Positions 26,016-38,157 are shown, counted from the first letter of the stretch. The stretch is DNA of 64,000 nt from Acanthopleura granulata (GCA_016165875.1 JABBOT010000080.1:48442032-48506031), one strand, 5' to 3'. Numbers and translations: made by a program. The notes: generated by a model from the sequence alone, not told the origin.

Positions 26016-26170
26016 ACCAGGATGGGAGACCAACTATTTATATTATGAAATTTCAACCAATGATCATGGTGTTTTAGCATCATGAAAATGTCAAAAGATG
26101 ATGTACCAGTCCACATATACGCACAAAAAAATTAAGTCACCCACTGGTTTTCACTGTGGCGATTGTGTAC

Positions 26171-26420
26171 ACATGCGATTAATGTTCTTCTGTATCAAAA
26201 GAGCGTAAAATGTGACTGGTTGTGAACGGTGTTAGCTATTTGCTGATAAAAAAGAACCAACACTGCTCACTCCAGAACCATAATTTTAAAGCCATTGTTT
26301 CACATCAAAACACATGGGTTCCAATCATTTTGTCATTTTTCATTAGCCAAAGGGTCACAAGGTTCACAACCAATCACATTTTACACTCTTTTGGTACAGC
26401 AGATCATTAATCGCATATGT
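26171..26420. mobile_element. MITE with about 57-bp terminal inverted repeats
   Basis: The left arm 26171-26226 (with GCGATTAATG and GCGTAAAATGTGACTGGTTG) is the inverted copy, at roughly 90% identity, of the right arm 26362-26420 (ACCAATCACATTTTACACTC, ATTAATCGCATATGT). The 135-bp centre has no gene. Long inverted arms with a small non-coding centre are the foldback/MITE layout. Target-site duplications were not clear. Confidence 0.85.
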
Positions 26421-27379
26421 GCAAAAATTCCTTCAAACATATGCGATTGAAAACATTGTTTTACATAAGACCTGTCAGAATGGCAAAGACGTAATTGTAT
26501 ATAACTCACAGTGGGCAAAATCAGTACTGTTGTGTTAGCAGATTGCAATGCATAACATCATTCAGTCCATAAGCCAGACAGCTGTTTCAACTGCGCATGA
26601 CCGGAATTCCTTTGCTTGTAGACAAACAATGTTTCGTCACTATGTTAAAAGCATTGTAACACTACCGACTATGTTAAAAGCATTGTCATACACAGTTCAG
26701 CCCATTTCGAGCATTTAATGTGTCATGTGTGACATCTGAGACTATAGATATGTTCAAGGACTATTTGAAGAGGAAAACTCAGTTAATAACACAGAAAAGA
26801 AATTAGAACTGAGCTGTATACTGGGCTGTCACCGATGTGCTTGATGTTAATAGATGGACATGAATGACCACGTGCTTTTATTTATCTACAGTATGAGGCG
26901 ATCTGCTCATGCGCAAATATGGGCAACTTGAAACCGCTATCTGGCTTATTGTACAAGTACTTGTATTTATTGACTTGGATTTATGACAAGTCTGTCATAT
27001 GATTTGTATGAGGTCACATTTCCTTGTTTTTGACCGTGTACAGCATAAGTCTATCTTACTTAGATGCATGGTCTGTTGTCCATCCTTAATATCGGCTCTC
27101 ATCGAAGTCGATATCTAACAACTAGGGACCATAATTTAAAGCACAGAGAGACAGAAATATATGAAAACACTAACATGACGATTCATTCGCCAGTTGGGAG
27201 CAGACAATTGAGATACGACGTCACAAGCAGTGTCTGCTCCAATAACAAGACATTCAAAACTGAGTGAGAAAATCCACTACGTCATTGAAATCATGCAAAG
27301 AGGGGCCCAGGCTTGTAGAATATGACCGGTTTGCAACAGCTTCCCAATGCTTTGAACAATTAACAATAAGCTTCTAGGC

Positions 27380-27852
27380 CGGTCAGCACCTAAATAATGA
27401 AGGTGAGACCGCCGAAAGTGTAGCGCGCATGTTTGTGAGTGTCTGCACTTTGGCAGGAGACACAAGACAAGTGGCTGAGTTGCGAGTCGGCAAAACTACT
27501 CCCAGGAAATTAAATGGAAGGTTGTAAGACTCCATCGGTATTGCGGCATCCAATATCGGAGCGACGGTAGGGTTCATGTAGGACTAGTACTTGCGTGCTT
27601 TTGTGGATTAAAAAAACAGGTCGGGTGAAAAATTTGAGAAAGTGTGAGAAAGCGTCATGTGATCAAACAAAATATATTTTCCTAGGTAAACTCCGCAATT
27701 GTTATTAATGAACGAGAAAAACCAACCACTGGAAACGATGTCCAGTGGCATTTCGTTGTTTAGGCCGCATCAAATTCTGAGACCAGATTAAGGTTTTTTA
27801 TTGACCGTATAGCCCACCCAGACAAACAACAACAACACGTCAAGTTTGGAAA
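27380..27852. promoter_or_regulatory. Probable TRAPPC4 promoter and 5' UTR region
   Basis: This stretch is visibly richer in CpG than the surroundings (GACCGCCGAAAG, GTAGCGCGCATG, GTTGCGAGTCGGC, ATATCGGAGCGACGG) and ends at the TRAPPC4 start codon. No TATA box is evident near the start, as is common for housekeeping genes. The transcription start cannot be placed. A 64-codon open frame on the - strand (27577-27383) lies in it; it matches no family I know. Confidence 0.4.
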
Positions 27853-28027
27853 ATGACAATCTACAGCGTTTACATTATCAACAAAGCTGGTGGCTTGATC
27901 TATCACTATGACAATAACAGTTCTAGACCAGAAGTGGAAAAGGTGTTTGGGTATCCATTGGAATTGGTCCTCAAGATATTTGACGATAAAATTGTAGTTG
28001 CGTTTGGTGAAAGAGATGGTGTTAAAG
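27853..28027 (+). CDS. TRAPPC4: TRAPPC4 exon 1
   Basis: Begins ATGACAATCTAC and encodes [20 protein letters not shown] onward to ERDGVK plus one base; the donor is GTATAT. It carries the first longin-fold strands. Confidence 0.96.
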
Positions 28028-30982
28028 GTATATTAATATGTGGTGTCCAGTTTTCGTTACTGTTCTTAAATTTCTTTCCAGTTCGACAGTTTGGCATGAA
28101 GAATATTTCTCTACCAAAGCTAAAACTAACTGGGTTTATAAGTATCTTTATCTTCCTTTATGTAGTTGGAAATGAAATCAATTAAATCATATTTGAATCA
28201 ATTCTAACAGTTTGTTAGTAAATCTAAGTGATTGTTTTGATGTTGATGATATTTGTGGCAGCAGTCATGGTTCAGAGCTTCTGCTATATATGATTGCTGT
28301 TTTGCTTAATTTTCTAGTGGGCCATGCTGTTTTAGCCATAAATGGGGTACCGGCAGAAGGACGGATGTTGAAAGATGGCAGAGATATTCTTGAAATGTTA
28401 GCAATGGAAGAAAACTATCCAATCAACATTAAGTTTGGACGCACAAAACTAACAACAAATGAAAGGATCATGCTGGCCAGTATGTTTCACTCGTGAGTAA
28501 TCCAATTTTCTGTTGTTTGACGGTGTTTATCAAATGACAGAGGTTTCAAAATGATATTTATTGCATATTTAGTGTGTGTATTAATGTTTCTTTGGATAAA
28601 CAAGCGTACAGATCTTGCTTAACTCAGTGCTTGCATGTTGTTTGATAGTGATAAATGTCACATTTGTTGGCAAGCGTATAAAGCTGCCTGGGGTCTGATC
28701 AGAATTCATTTTATGCACACATAACTATCAACATGAATTTATTTATTTCAATAAGTCCAATAATATTTTTCACTTATGGCGTATTTTGACAGTGAGTTTT
28801 ATGGATTGTGGACCACAGCAAATCACCATACAGGTTACGTGACAAATTTCCTGATTGAAAACCACAGCCAAACCAGTGAGGGTGGATTTCGAGGGTAAAA
28901 CCCCATAGGTTGATGGTTGGACTTTTCAACCAATGACAGCCTATCAGAATATTAAAGGCAAACACTGTTCCCAGTATTCACACTTAACTTGACATATTTT
29001 CTCCTGCATGTAGATTATTTGCCATTGGCTCCCAGCTTTCACCAGAACCACGATCTTCAGGGATAGAATTGTTGGAAACAGACACCTTCAAGCTTCACTG
29101 TTTTCAAACTCTCACAGGTTGGTTATTGAGTGGATGAATGACAGCATTTAATCAAATATTAGAAGGATGCAAGAATAATACTTAGGCGGTAGAATTTAAA
29201 CACTAACAGTTATCTTATGTTTGTATTTTCTAAAACCCGACATTGTGAAGAATATGTTGGTGCTGTATGATATAATGACAGTTAGACAATTAGTATGTGT
29301 GATGAAAAGTTGGGTACATTTGTTATTGTTTTGAAGTTGCTTTGTGTTTCATTTGGCATCAGTTTAATGTCTTGTCACAATATGGCTGGAATATTGCACA
29401 CATGTTGTTTAGCCTGGGCCATAATTAAGTTCATTCATTCAATTTATTGTCTTCACTCTAAAAGAAACAGAATCAGTTTGTGAGGTGAGGATAAATCATT
29501 ATATATTTATTTATTTTGATGCTAAAAATTTTTCGCCTATAAAGTTTTATGAGTGGGAGAAACAGGAGTGGCAAGGGTAAAGCACCAGTTTGTGGTGAGG
29601 TACTGACAAACTGTCCCGAGGTCATTAGACATGTCCCATTGGAGGAAGTTCAAGTCGTCTGGTGTGTTACATAACAGTCAAAAAAATTAATCATTATAGC
29701 CTAACACACCTAGCAATTGAAAGGCAAGCACCTTTACCACTTGACCACAGCTTGCTTTGCTTGATACACGTGCATAGCTCTGTTCGGCCTGAGTGGGTAC
29801 AATGGGAATCAACCCATTTATCCTAGGATAACTTTTCGTGTATAAATTTGGATTGTTGTTTGTTTTGTTCATGTCTCATATGTTTGTTTTATAAACAGGC
29901 ATTAAGTTTATTGTGGTGGCAGATCCCAGACAAACGGCTGTGGATGCATTGCTGAAGAAGATATACGAAGTCTACTCAGACTTTGCCCTCAAAAATCCAT
30001 TCTACTCCATGGATATGCCTATAAGGTAAAAGATTGTCACCAAGATTTGCTGTATAATTTCAGTCATTTATTTATATATTTCATTGGCTTATACATTTTA
30101 CACAATATTATTTTACATATATATGATCTTATCGTGGATGACAAATTGAGAAAACTGGGTAGAATCCATGGGAGATCCTTGTCTTAACAGCTTGTCACTG
30201 ACCACAATTACAGGTCAGCTGCCATTTCTCACAAAATGGAAGATGTTAGCATCTACCATTTTCTGGGCTACAAAAAACTGCAGAAGAGAAAATGCTGGAT
30301 GGCAACTCGCCCTATCTGTTCTTTTCAGATTCAGAGGAAGCTGTATTCATGATAAAACCTTATTTTAGTGCAGTATTTTTACAGATATCTTGGTTAGAGA
30401 CTGTTAGTGCCACTCCAGTCCCAACAGAATCTGCGTAGTACTCAACAAAATCCTATGGAACAAAGCTGACACTATGATCCAAAGGGTTTACAATGAAGGA
30501 CACAATTTAATGCCTATAACTGAAGATTCCTCAGGAAACAAAATCTTTGGCGGTGCCCGTATAAATTTCCTTCTTTGACATAATAATGTTATTAATATTC
30601 TATTGAATCAGAGAGATGTGATATTCAGTGAGGCATTTATGTTGGGATGATGTCAGGAGCATTTCAGAATGCAGCATAATACTTCACACTGGTGACGTCA
30701 ATATGTTCGGGCGTGACATCACACAGTGCAAAGTGGGAAGGGCAGAAAAATTTTGTTTCTGTATCCTCCAAAGGAATGTACATTATCACTTTGAATATTG
30801 TGCACTTTTTTCACAATATCTCAAGATTTTATCGTTTCAACTTGGGTATAAAACGGAGGATTTGACATCAGTGTAGCTCCTTGACATTGTGTTTGTTGTT
30901 TGCTTTCAGATGTGACCTGTTTGAGACTAATTTACAGGCTGCCCTCGAGCAGGTAGAAAGAGTTGGTATAAGCAGCATCTGA
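27853..30982 (+). CDS. TRAPPC4: TRAPPC4 (synbindin), trafficking protein particle complex subunit 4
   Basis: Five exons (27853-28027, 28318-28492, 29014-29117, 29899-30025, 30910-30982) join in phase to give 217 residues plus stop; vertebrate TRAPPC4 is 219. Recognisable blocks are [16 protein letters not shown] at the N-terminus, [49 protein letters not shown], and [20 protein letters not shown]. It is a longin-fold subunit of the TRAPP II/III core, which activates Rab1/Ypt1 for ER-Golgi tethering and autophagy. The start codon has A at -3 and leads directly into the conserved N-terminus. All introns are GT/AG. The gene looks intact and converges with the EGF gene downstream. Confidence 0.97.
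28318..28492 (+). CDS. TRAPPC4: TRAPPC4 exon 2
   Basis: The acceptor TTTTCTAG precedes [20 protein letters not shown] through [11 protein letters not shown]. The donor GTGAGT splits the next Ser codon. This insert is conserved in TRAPPC4 and separates the two halves of the longin fold. Confidence 0.96.
29014..29117 (+). CDS. TRAPPC4: TRAPPC4 exon 3
   Basis: The acceptor is TCCTGCATGTAG. It encodes [20 protein letters not shown] and [14 protein letters not shown], with donor GTTGGT. It matches the conserved core of the family. Confidence 0.96.
29560..29760 (-). mobile_element. tRNA-like SINE in TRAPPC4 intron 3
   Basis: On the - strand GTGGTCAAGTGGTAAAGGTG is an A-box-like tRNA head and GACTTGAACTTC about 80 bp later is a weak B-box region. 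No intact cloverleaf. The body differs from the GGGGCCTCC family. Confidence 0.4.
29899..30025 (+). CDS. TRAPPC4: TRAPPC4 exon 4
   Basis: The acceptor is TATAAACAG. It encodes [20 protein letters not shown] and [20 protein letters not shown], with donor GTAAAA. Confidence 0.96.
30910..30982 (+). CDS. TRAPPC4: TRAPPC4 exon 5
   Basis: The acceptor TTTGCTTTCAG precedes [20 protein letters not shown], then SSI and TGA at 30980-30982. Only the tail after the conserved helix differs from vertebrate forms. Confidence 0.95.
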
Positions 30983-31448
30983 TTTGATTGGTTGAGAAAG
31001 ACAGTGGAACATCATCTGAGGTTTTATTGGCTAAGAAGATGAGTGCAAAACCGGGATATGATTGGTGAGAGACAGTGAGAATGGATTGGATGAAGATAGT
31101 GATAGACCGAGCTAAATTAATGTCTGAAGTTTTATTTTACCAAGAGGACTTTGGAATGATTATCCCTGAGTAATGTCAGCAACTTGAATGAAAAAAGTTG
31201 TGTGCAATATGATAAACTTTGTACAGAGTGGCTAGGAACATTGAAGAATTGTGGCAAAATGATGAGTGTCGCACTGGAATGTGATGGGGTATGAATAGTG
31301 TGTGTCTGACCTCAGTTGTGCTGATTATGTATGTCCTTGTGGAGTTGGCACAAGATCCAGTGTGATATACTTGTGGGTGTATCATTCATTATACCTCTTT
31401 GAACACCATTGGCTTGAGAGGCATCTTCCAGTTACAACTATGACATCT

Positions 31449-31677
31449 GGGGTGTCCGTGTCTGAATGGTTAGCAAGCTAGTGCAGCACAATGACTCAAG
31501 ACCCTCACACCAACTTTGTCGCTGTGAGTTCAAGTCCAGCTCATGCTGGCTTCGTTTCCAGTCGTACGTGGGAAGGTCTCGCTTCAACATGTGGATGGTC
31601 GCAAGTTTCCCCTGGGCTCTACCAGATTTCCTCCCACCATAATGCTAGCTGCTATAAGTTAAGTATCAGTAAATAAA
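31449..31677 (+). mobile_element. tRNA-derived SINE (GGGGCCTCC family)
   Basis: It starts GGGGTGTCCGTGTCTGAATG, has GCTGTGAGTTCAAGTCC as B-box, and shares the body (TCCCACCATAATGCT, ACGTGGGAAGGTCT) with the family. The tail TAAGTATCAGTAAATAAA differs from the typical one. A tail-only piece of the same family lies inverted at 31786-31870. Confidence 0.75.
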
Positions 31678-31785
31678 TGTACGGTGGCTAGAGTCGGCTC
31701 TGGGAGGGCCAAGGTACAAGTACATCTGGTAGTGGTGCTGTCAAGACATACCCAAAGTATCATACATGTATGCAAAAAGTCGCAT

Positions 31786-31870
31786 AAAGATTTATTTATT
31801 TGATTGGTGTTTTGTGCCGTACTCAAGAATATTTCGGCATTATGATTGTGTAAATGTGCATTGTCATTTG
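31786..31870 (-). mobile_element. SINE tail fragment
   Basis: GATTTATTTATTTGATTGGT and GCCGTACTCAAGAATATTTC match the tail end of the SINE at 14747-14941. The tRNA head is missing. It lies 110 bp from, and in opposite orientation to, the copy at 31449-31677. Confidence 0.7.
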
Positions 31871-32048
31871 CCATTACAGGTTCATGGATCAGATGTTATT
31901 GAATTGGGTGAACGTGCTCTTTTATGCAGTTTTAATGTGGTTGATCGACTTCGTCAGCATTCTCATTTGCCTAACATCTGGTATTGAATGCTGACAATTA
32001 CATCTATATCTTTGAGTGTGTAATGTACACTTTGAAAGTGAAGATAAC

Positions 32049-32163
32049 TGTTATGAGGTATGATGTACTGTTATGAGGTACTGTTATGAGGTATGATGTA
32101 CTGTTATGAGGTATGATGTACTGTTATGAGGTATGATTTACTGTTATGAGGTATGATGTACTG
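32049..32163. repeat. 20-bp tandem repeat, about 6 units
   Basis: The unit is TGTTATGAGGTATGATGTAC; the second copy is truncated to 13 bp and one has a T for G change. Confidence 0.9.
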
Positions 32164-32315
32164 TGTGATACACCTACTTTGTAAATACACAGAGTACATG
32201 TGACAACTATTTGTTAGTGCTTTTGATGATCCACACTCCATACTGTTGACAAGTGCATAAGGCTGTCGTATCACCTTGAGAATATTTCTGAACACAGTGT
32301 CTCTCTTTTCAAGCA

Positions 32316-32510
32316 CAGTACGACGAGCCAGTGTGTCACCATTGTAGTTACGCATGCCCACTTTTTGGTTGTAGGTGAGAAGGTCTGCCAGCAACCTGCT
32401 GATGGTTGTGGGATCTGTTCGGTTTCCTCCCATTATAATGCTGGCCGCGGTTATACATGCGAAATATTCTTCAGTATGGCGTGAAACACCATTCAAATAA
32501 ATAACTATTC
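32316..32510 (+). mobile_element. SINE, 5'-truncated copy
   Basis: The body TCTGCCAGCAACCTGCTGAT, TTTCCTCCCATTATAATGCT and TGAAACACCATTCAAATAAA matches the common SINE, but the tRNA head is missing or too decayed to see. Confidence 0.65.
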
Positions 32511-33338
32511 AGGTTGCTTTCTGTGTCATGTTCAGAATGTGTCAGAGAAAGTCAATGTACATGCAAAACTTGTCAACGGCTGAACCCTTGAAACACACAT
32601 TACTTTTGCTTCTTTTCTGGCTTCAGAGTTTTGTGATCTCTTAACTTGTTACCCCAGAGATTAAAGGCAATGGACTTTTATTCCCAGTATAACTGTTCTG
32701 AGAGTTAAAATCCAGATTCAGTTCAATACTGCATGACATACATACAACACTCAATGACCATCTCATGATAGCTGATTGAAGGAGGAAGATACATGTAAAT
32801 AGAGAGCCATGATTTTGACTGACGGTGGTTGGTTATGTGAGTGATGTGGATATACACATGTAAGATAAATATTACTGTCATTATTCAACCTTTGTTGCTA
32901 CAGAGAATGTGTTAATATGTACATGTGTAGGAAAATACAAAGTCTGGATATACGCATATATCACAGTGAGTCATTAAAATGACAAGTCACTCACACAGTT
33001 TGGTTTGTTGGTTTTTTTTTATTACTCCTCCATATTTACAGCAGAACAACATTGATCAACACAAGAACACTGGGGCTCATTTAACAACACACAGCCAGGC
33101 TCTGTACGCCGCTTTTTACCGGCGTATCTACTGCCTCGTAAGAATACGCCCCTGGACAGCACAATTAAAACTTGGCACGTCACAATCAAACAAAGCAACC
33201 TGGTCTACAGGTCGGCCTATAGCAACAGGACCATCTATTACATATAAATACTTGAACGAGCTGAGTGATCTAAGTGCAGCTTGTGTATTGCTGCATCTGG
33301 TACATGTAGTGTTAAACACAGTGCTGTAGTTCCCAAGA

Positions 33339-33528
33339 ACCACCAGTATGAGCCTACATGGAGACTAGTGCCTGAAACCACCAGTATGAGCCTACATGGA
33401 GACTAGTGCCTGAAACCACCAGTATGAGCCTACATGGAGACTAGTGCCTGAAACCACCAGTACGAGCCTACATGGAGACTAGTGCCTGAAACCACCAGTA
33501 TGAGCCTACATGGAGACTAGTGCCTGAA
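33339..33528. repeat. 38-bp tandem repeat, 5 copies
   Basis: The unit is ACCACCAGTATGAGCCTACA plus TGGAGACTAGTGCCTGAA. Only one base change (TATG to TACG in the fourth unit) was noticed, so expansion is recent. Confidence 0.93.
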
Positions 33529-36500
33529 ACAGCATCTAAGATATCCCTGCTGGCAGCTGAGTGAAGAAAATCCAACACTCCTTTGTCCCAAGTTCCAGAG
33601 GGATATTCTTGCTAACCTCTCGTGATAATCCAATACTGTTGTGACAAGTTGTACGAGCTATCCTCGGAAAGAGTTAAGTGAATACCCAGTACTCACTTGT
33701 GAAAAGCGATAGAAGAACATAACCTACTACAGTGGCTGTCTAGTGAAACTCCAATACTCTCTTATTATGTCATAGGCTTATACAGTTAATATTTCTCTTC
33801 AATGTTGGTTATAAATGCATAATTCAGTAAGGGCGTGTTATTTTCAAAAGAAGTATCTACATGAACTGTTTAGTACATAAAAATATGAACTGAATTACCA
33901 GCTGAATTGAGTGTATATCTAAGCAAACATGTACCAATATATATTTAGGGACCAACAAGCAATAGTAAAATGTTTAATTCTAATATACCACAGAAATACA
34001 GGCTTGTCTTACACATTTGTCTTTAAATTACTTTTTAGCAAAGCAGCCAGTACACTCCTTTCATTTTTGAAAATAAATTCTGAAGTTTGAATTTTGTGAA
34101 TCACAATTTGACTAAATATATATAAAAGAAAACTTGAGAAATAAGTTTCTAGTTGCCACATACTGACAAAACAGAAACACAATTAAAGTATGAGAGCGGA
34201 GATGTTTCAGGCCTTTCTTACAACCACCTGTACCAGGGCTTCTACCTACCGTTCTAGCAGTGGTTCAAAAGATGGTTACAAGTCTTTGCCCTGTTACAAT
34301 TACTGCTGAACCACATATATGTCCAGCCACAAAAGACATTAGAAGGAGAAGAGAAAAAATGAATATAAAGGCTGGAAATGAATGACATTTGGACTTGCAC
34401 ACAAATATGAGTAAATACAGATGGGCGTGCACTGGAGTAAGCTAACTAAACATTACACAAAATTCCTTAATTTAAACAAAAATGAAATTCAATGTTAACA
34501 AAGAGTGAAATGTTATACTTAGTTCTCTCAGAGGTAGATAACACAAAATTGCAATGTTGACAAATTCGCAAGTACACGTCTCCAGCTGGCTGAGCTTGAG
34601 TGTATGGGAGAGTGAGTGTCTGGGGTATAGCTGGGTTCGTGTGTACGTGGAGGGATCCATGGTTGTGATTTTCTGTGGAAGTAGATGGAGTTCAGACAGC
34701 TAAAGTTGACTTAGGAGTAGGACAGATTTTCCATCCAGGTCACAAATGGGACAAGATTCTTTCCATCCAAAAAGGAGCCCTGTTTATAAAACTGCCCTCA
34801 GATTGAAAATCTTTGATCATGCACAAATGAAGCAAAAAATAACCTTCATCCATTTTCTGTGAATTGCAGCTTCAATATTTCAAAGTCATCAAATTCCATA
34901 AGCCTGGGGGACAATCTTGAAATGGTCTCGTTAATACAATGTGAAAATGTAGCCTCCTCTAGACTCCTTAAAGGCGTTATTTACATAACAAGGCGGGACA
35001 CTTTGCATTTACAGTATCTCATCCTTATATAAAAACAAGGAACTGTTAACCATCCATTCCGTGTATTACTAGGCCTGTAAACTGCTAGTCTTATCTACCA
35101 GTACCCAACCATTCCCTCACAGAAGGTCAGTGTTAGGCAGCCATTCCACCACAGGAATATCACAAAGTAAATACTTGACTGCAAGGAGCTGCTGTTTACA
35201 AGATGTGAGGTAATGTGAACATAAGAAAATTGTCCTGTAGAACAAAAATAAAAGGAAACAAAAATGGGGAATATCTCATTTATGGGCAATATTATTGGCA
35301 CACAAACCTGAGGGTAAAATAACTTCATAAACAATATTTTAGGAGCCAAGCTTATGTTCACAAGACTGAAACAAAATTTCTTTCTTTGCTCTCTTCGTAC
35401 ACATATATTCATGAAAGTTCAAAACATATGGATGTAGTCTAACATTTGGGACTCCACTAACTTTAGATGGACTGATAAAAGGGAGTCTACCAGATCATCA
35501 CCATGAATATATGACAAATAAAGTACGAAGGCTAAATGTATGAAGTGAGACACTGTCTGTCAAAAGGAACAACTAATTGCTGTAATTGGCTTAAATTCGT
35601 TTTTCACATATTTAATATTAATTTTATGTAGAGCTCAGTAAAGGAAAGGTATAAAAACCCACTTAAAGAGACCCATTTAAAACTTGGCTGGAGAATGTAG
35701 GCTTATTTTTGTATATTTTTTAACATATTTTACATATGTTTAACAAAACTGTAAAAAATTGAAAGAATGACAAAAGAAACATAAAAGTCACAGTAAAAAG
35801 CTCAATAATGCCATAAAAATTTACTTTCAAAAAAGACTTTTTCACAAAAATTAAGAATTATGAAGTCAAAGCAATGAATGTCAAAACCGTTCATCAACAC
35901 ATATATATATGTACTGAGACAGAACAGAGTGTGTGACATATCTCAGCATACATATGTATATATTAAAACAGAACAATAACCAATAAACATTTAATACAAA
36001 CTGTTATTACAGTACCAATACATTTTAAATAAACATTACACTGGCAGTGTCATAGTGAGAAAAGTTGCAGTTGACACATTGAATAGCAAGACATGACAAT
36101 GACAGGTCACTTCGCAGCACTGGCCAAATGTCTACATCAAACCACAGAATATAGTTATAATGACAATCGCTGAAGTCAGCACATTGGAAAGCAGAACATG
36201 ACACTGGCACTTTGCAGCACTGGCCAAATGTCTAGTTAGCAGACCACAGAAGTCGACACACTGGAAAGCAGGACAAGATATTGACACGTCTGGCCAAATG
36301 TCTACATCAGACCACAGAAAACTACTCACAGAAATTGTCAATATGTTACACTCTGTCTGCTTTTCAGGTAACATTTGACTACTTACGTCACAGTAACGCG
36401 AAGCCCAGCATCACACAGAGAACACAACGTGATTGTTTTTGTGAAACCTAGTCACATGCCTCTGAACCATTATTTCTGCAGCATTACCAACAGTGCATTC

Positions 36501-37329
36501 TGAACTCCTACATATTATGACCATAGTGACACCTTGACAGTATTTGTAACATACTTTATCATGCTGAAACAAAGTGTGCAATCACTCGAAAAGTTCTCCC
36601 AATTTACTTTGTTATTCTCCGTCCAAATCCAAACCTTGATGTTAATTTTGAAGCCTCTCCTTCAGTATATCATGAGTGGGCAAATTGTTCCCCTTCATCA
36701 ACTATTTGCACCCATCATCACGATACAACATTCGTGTATCTTCCCCAGCCTGCTCACCACTCATCCAGATTGCTCACCGATGTCAGGAGATAGTATTCAC
36801 TATGTACGTACCATACAAGCATGTGCTTGTCATTATGAACAAGTTAAGTGAATTATCAAGAAGCCATGAAAACTGGCTGCTTTTCCACAAACATAACAAG
36901 GAGGGAGCTATGCTTTGTTCAGGAAAACTGCAATATTACATTAGATTGGTTATCAGCTAATGAACAGTGTTTGCTATAAATAGGTCACATCAATATGAAA
37001 ATGTAAGGGAAAAAGGTTTTACACAGAGATGGGTTAAATTATAAAGATCTACATTCTCACTGGCTGAACAACATGCACACACCACAGGCAAAGCTAGTGA
37101 CAAATCAAATAGGTGGTAAACACAGCAGAAAATCTGTAACATCTGTATGTCCAATTGCTGGCCTTCTCATTGCATAGCTCATCATTTAGCATGCAATCAG
37201 AAGGATTTAACTTCCACAGCATGTCACATTCAGGCTCTTGGAATTCTCGCAATTCCGTCCAGAAAACTTGAAATTCATACAGCAATGCTTGTCAAAACAT
37301 TTGAAATTCAACAGGTTATATATTCCTCA

Positions 37330-37610
37330 CAGTCAGTTGATATCACAATGTTTTCTTTTTGCAGCTGATATCAAGCCCCTGGATTTTACATCATGCTTTC
37401 TAACTGATATCAGATTTTTTACAATGAATATCAATTGTGTACATTTGATATCCATTTTTTATGTCTGATATCAAGTCTTCACATTTAATAGCATTATTAA
37501 TATGTACCATGCATACATCATGAAGTCCTTACAATCGATATCAATGCTTTGCACTTGAAATCTAGTTTTTGATATCACTGATACCAAGTATGCACTACTG
37601 ATATCTCGTC
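37330..37610. repeat. Degenerate repeat with recurring GATATC
   Basis: TGATATC or close variants recur every 25-40 bp (TTGATATCACAATG, GCTGATATCAAGC, ACTGATATCAG, TTGATATCC, CTGATATCAAG, TCGATATCAATG, TTGATATCACTGATACC, CTGATATCTCG). The spacing is irregular, as in an old array with a conserved core. Confidence 0.6.
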
Positions 37611-37679
37611 TTTTTCAGAACATCGGCCGCTTTTACATGGCAGCTGACTTCTGTATGTCCTGCCTTTACATGTAACATC

Positions 37680-37810
37680 CACAGCATTGTCAACCCTACT
37701 ACAGCCGCCTTGCCAACACTTTCACAACATTGTCAACCGTTCCACAGCCACCTTGCCAAAACTTTCACAGCACTGTCAAATCTTCCACGGAATTGTTGAC
37801 TCTTCCACAT
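37680..37810. repeat. Degenerate 40-45-bp repeat, about 3 units
   Basis: ACAGCCGCCTTGCCAACACT, CACAGCCACCTTGCCAAAAC and ATTGTCAACC/CTGTCAAATC recur in order. It is adjacent to the proposed last exon of the EGF gene, so it may lie in its 3' UTR. Confidence 0.6.
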
Positions 37811-37903
37811 TTGGCAGTGACTCACAGCTGAGACTGGCCAAAGAGATCAAAGTTATGTACAGTTCTGACAACAACACATAGACGTGGACTATCTACTACA
37901 GCA

Positions 37904-37987
37904 TCAATTGAGCAAGTTCTCATCAGCCTCCTCCTCAGCTGTAATTCTCAGCCCATGGAACATCGCCTCGTCTGGGACCAGGTCGGG
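37904..37987 (-). CDS. Probable 3'-terminal coding exon of the EGF gene
   Basis: A strong acceptor (TTTTGTGTTTACTTGCAG) on the - strand is followed in phase 0 by PDLVPDEAMFHGLRITAEEE then ADENLLN and TGA at 37906-37904. The composition and acidic tail look coding. The last EGF exon (44401-44538) ends in phase 1, which would instead read TRPGPRRGDVPWAENYS and a stop. So either an unseen exon resets the phase, or the second reading is right, or this exon belongs to another transcript. Assignment to the EGF gene is by position and strand only. Confidence 0.4.
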   Translation of the reverse strand, partial: PDLVPDEAMFHGLRITAEEEADENLLN

Positions 37988-38157
37988 CTGCAAGTAAACA
38001 CAAAAAACCATGAATTAACAAATTTAGCAGATTATGAAAGCACAGGATACAGGTTTAAGGTCACTTTCAAGTTTCAATGATAGTTTTGTCTTATCATGTC
38101 ATCTGGAGGACCTGGACAATTTAGACACCAGACATGATTCCCTGCCCTGTTCATTAT

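Larger units (their letters stand above)
18213..27852. other. Probable espin-like 3' UTR and intergenic DNA
   Basis: No coding exon was found. AATAAA hexamers on the + strand at 20954, 21502 and 25007 are possible polyadenylation signals for the espin-like transcript; the choice cannot be made from sequence. The region holds four listed tandem arrays or duplications, a TIR element, and MITE copies. From about 26900 it becomes less AT-rich towards the TRAPPC4 start. Confidence 0.5.
30983..37903. other. Convergent intergenic region between TRAPPC4 and the EGF gene
   Basis: No exon was recognised. AATAAA on the + strand at 31672 (inside a SINE tail) could end TRAPPC4, and TTTATT at 33018 (AATAAA on the - strand) could end the EGF gene if its 3' UTR is long. 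Neither is proven. Between are SINE copies, a 20-bp array, a 38-bp array, AT-rich DNA, a degenerate repeat near 36030-36340 with GGCCAAATGTCTACATCA, and a GATATC-rich cluster. Confidence 0.5.
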
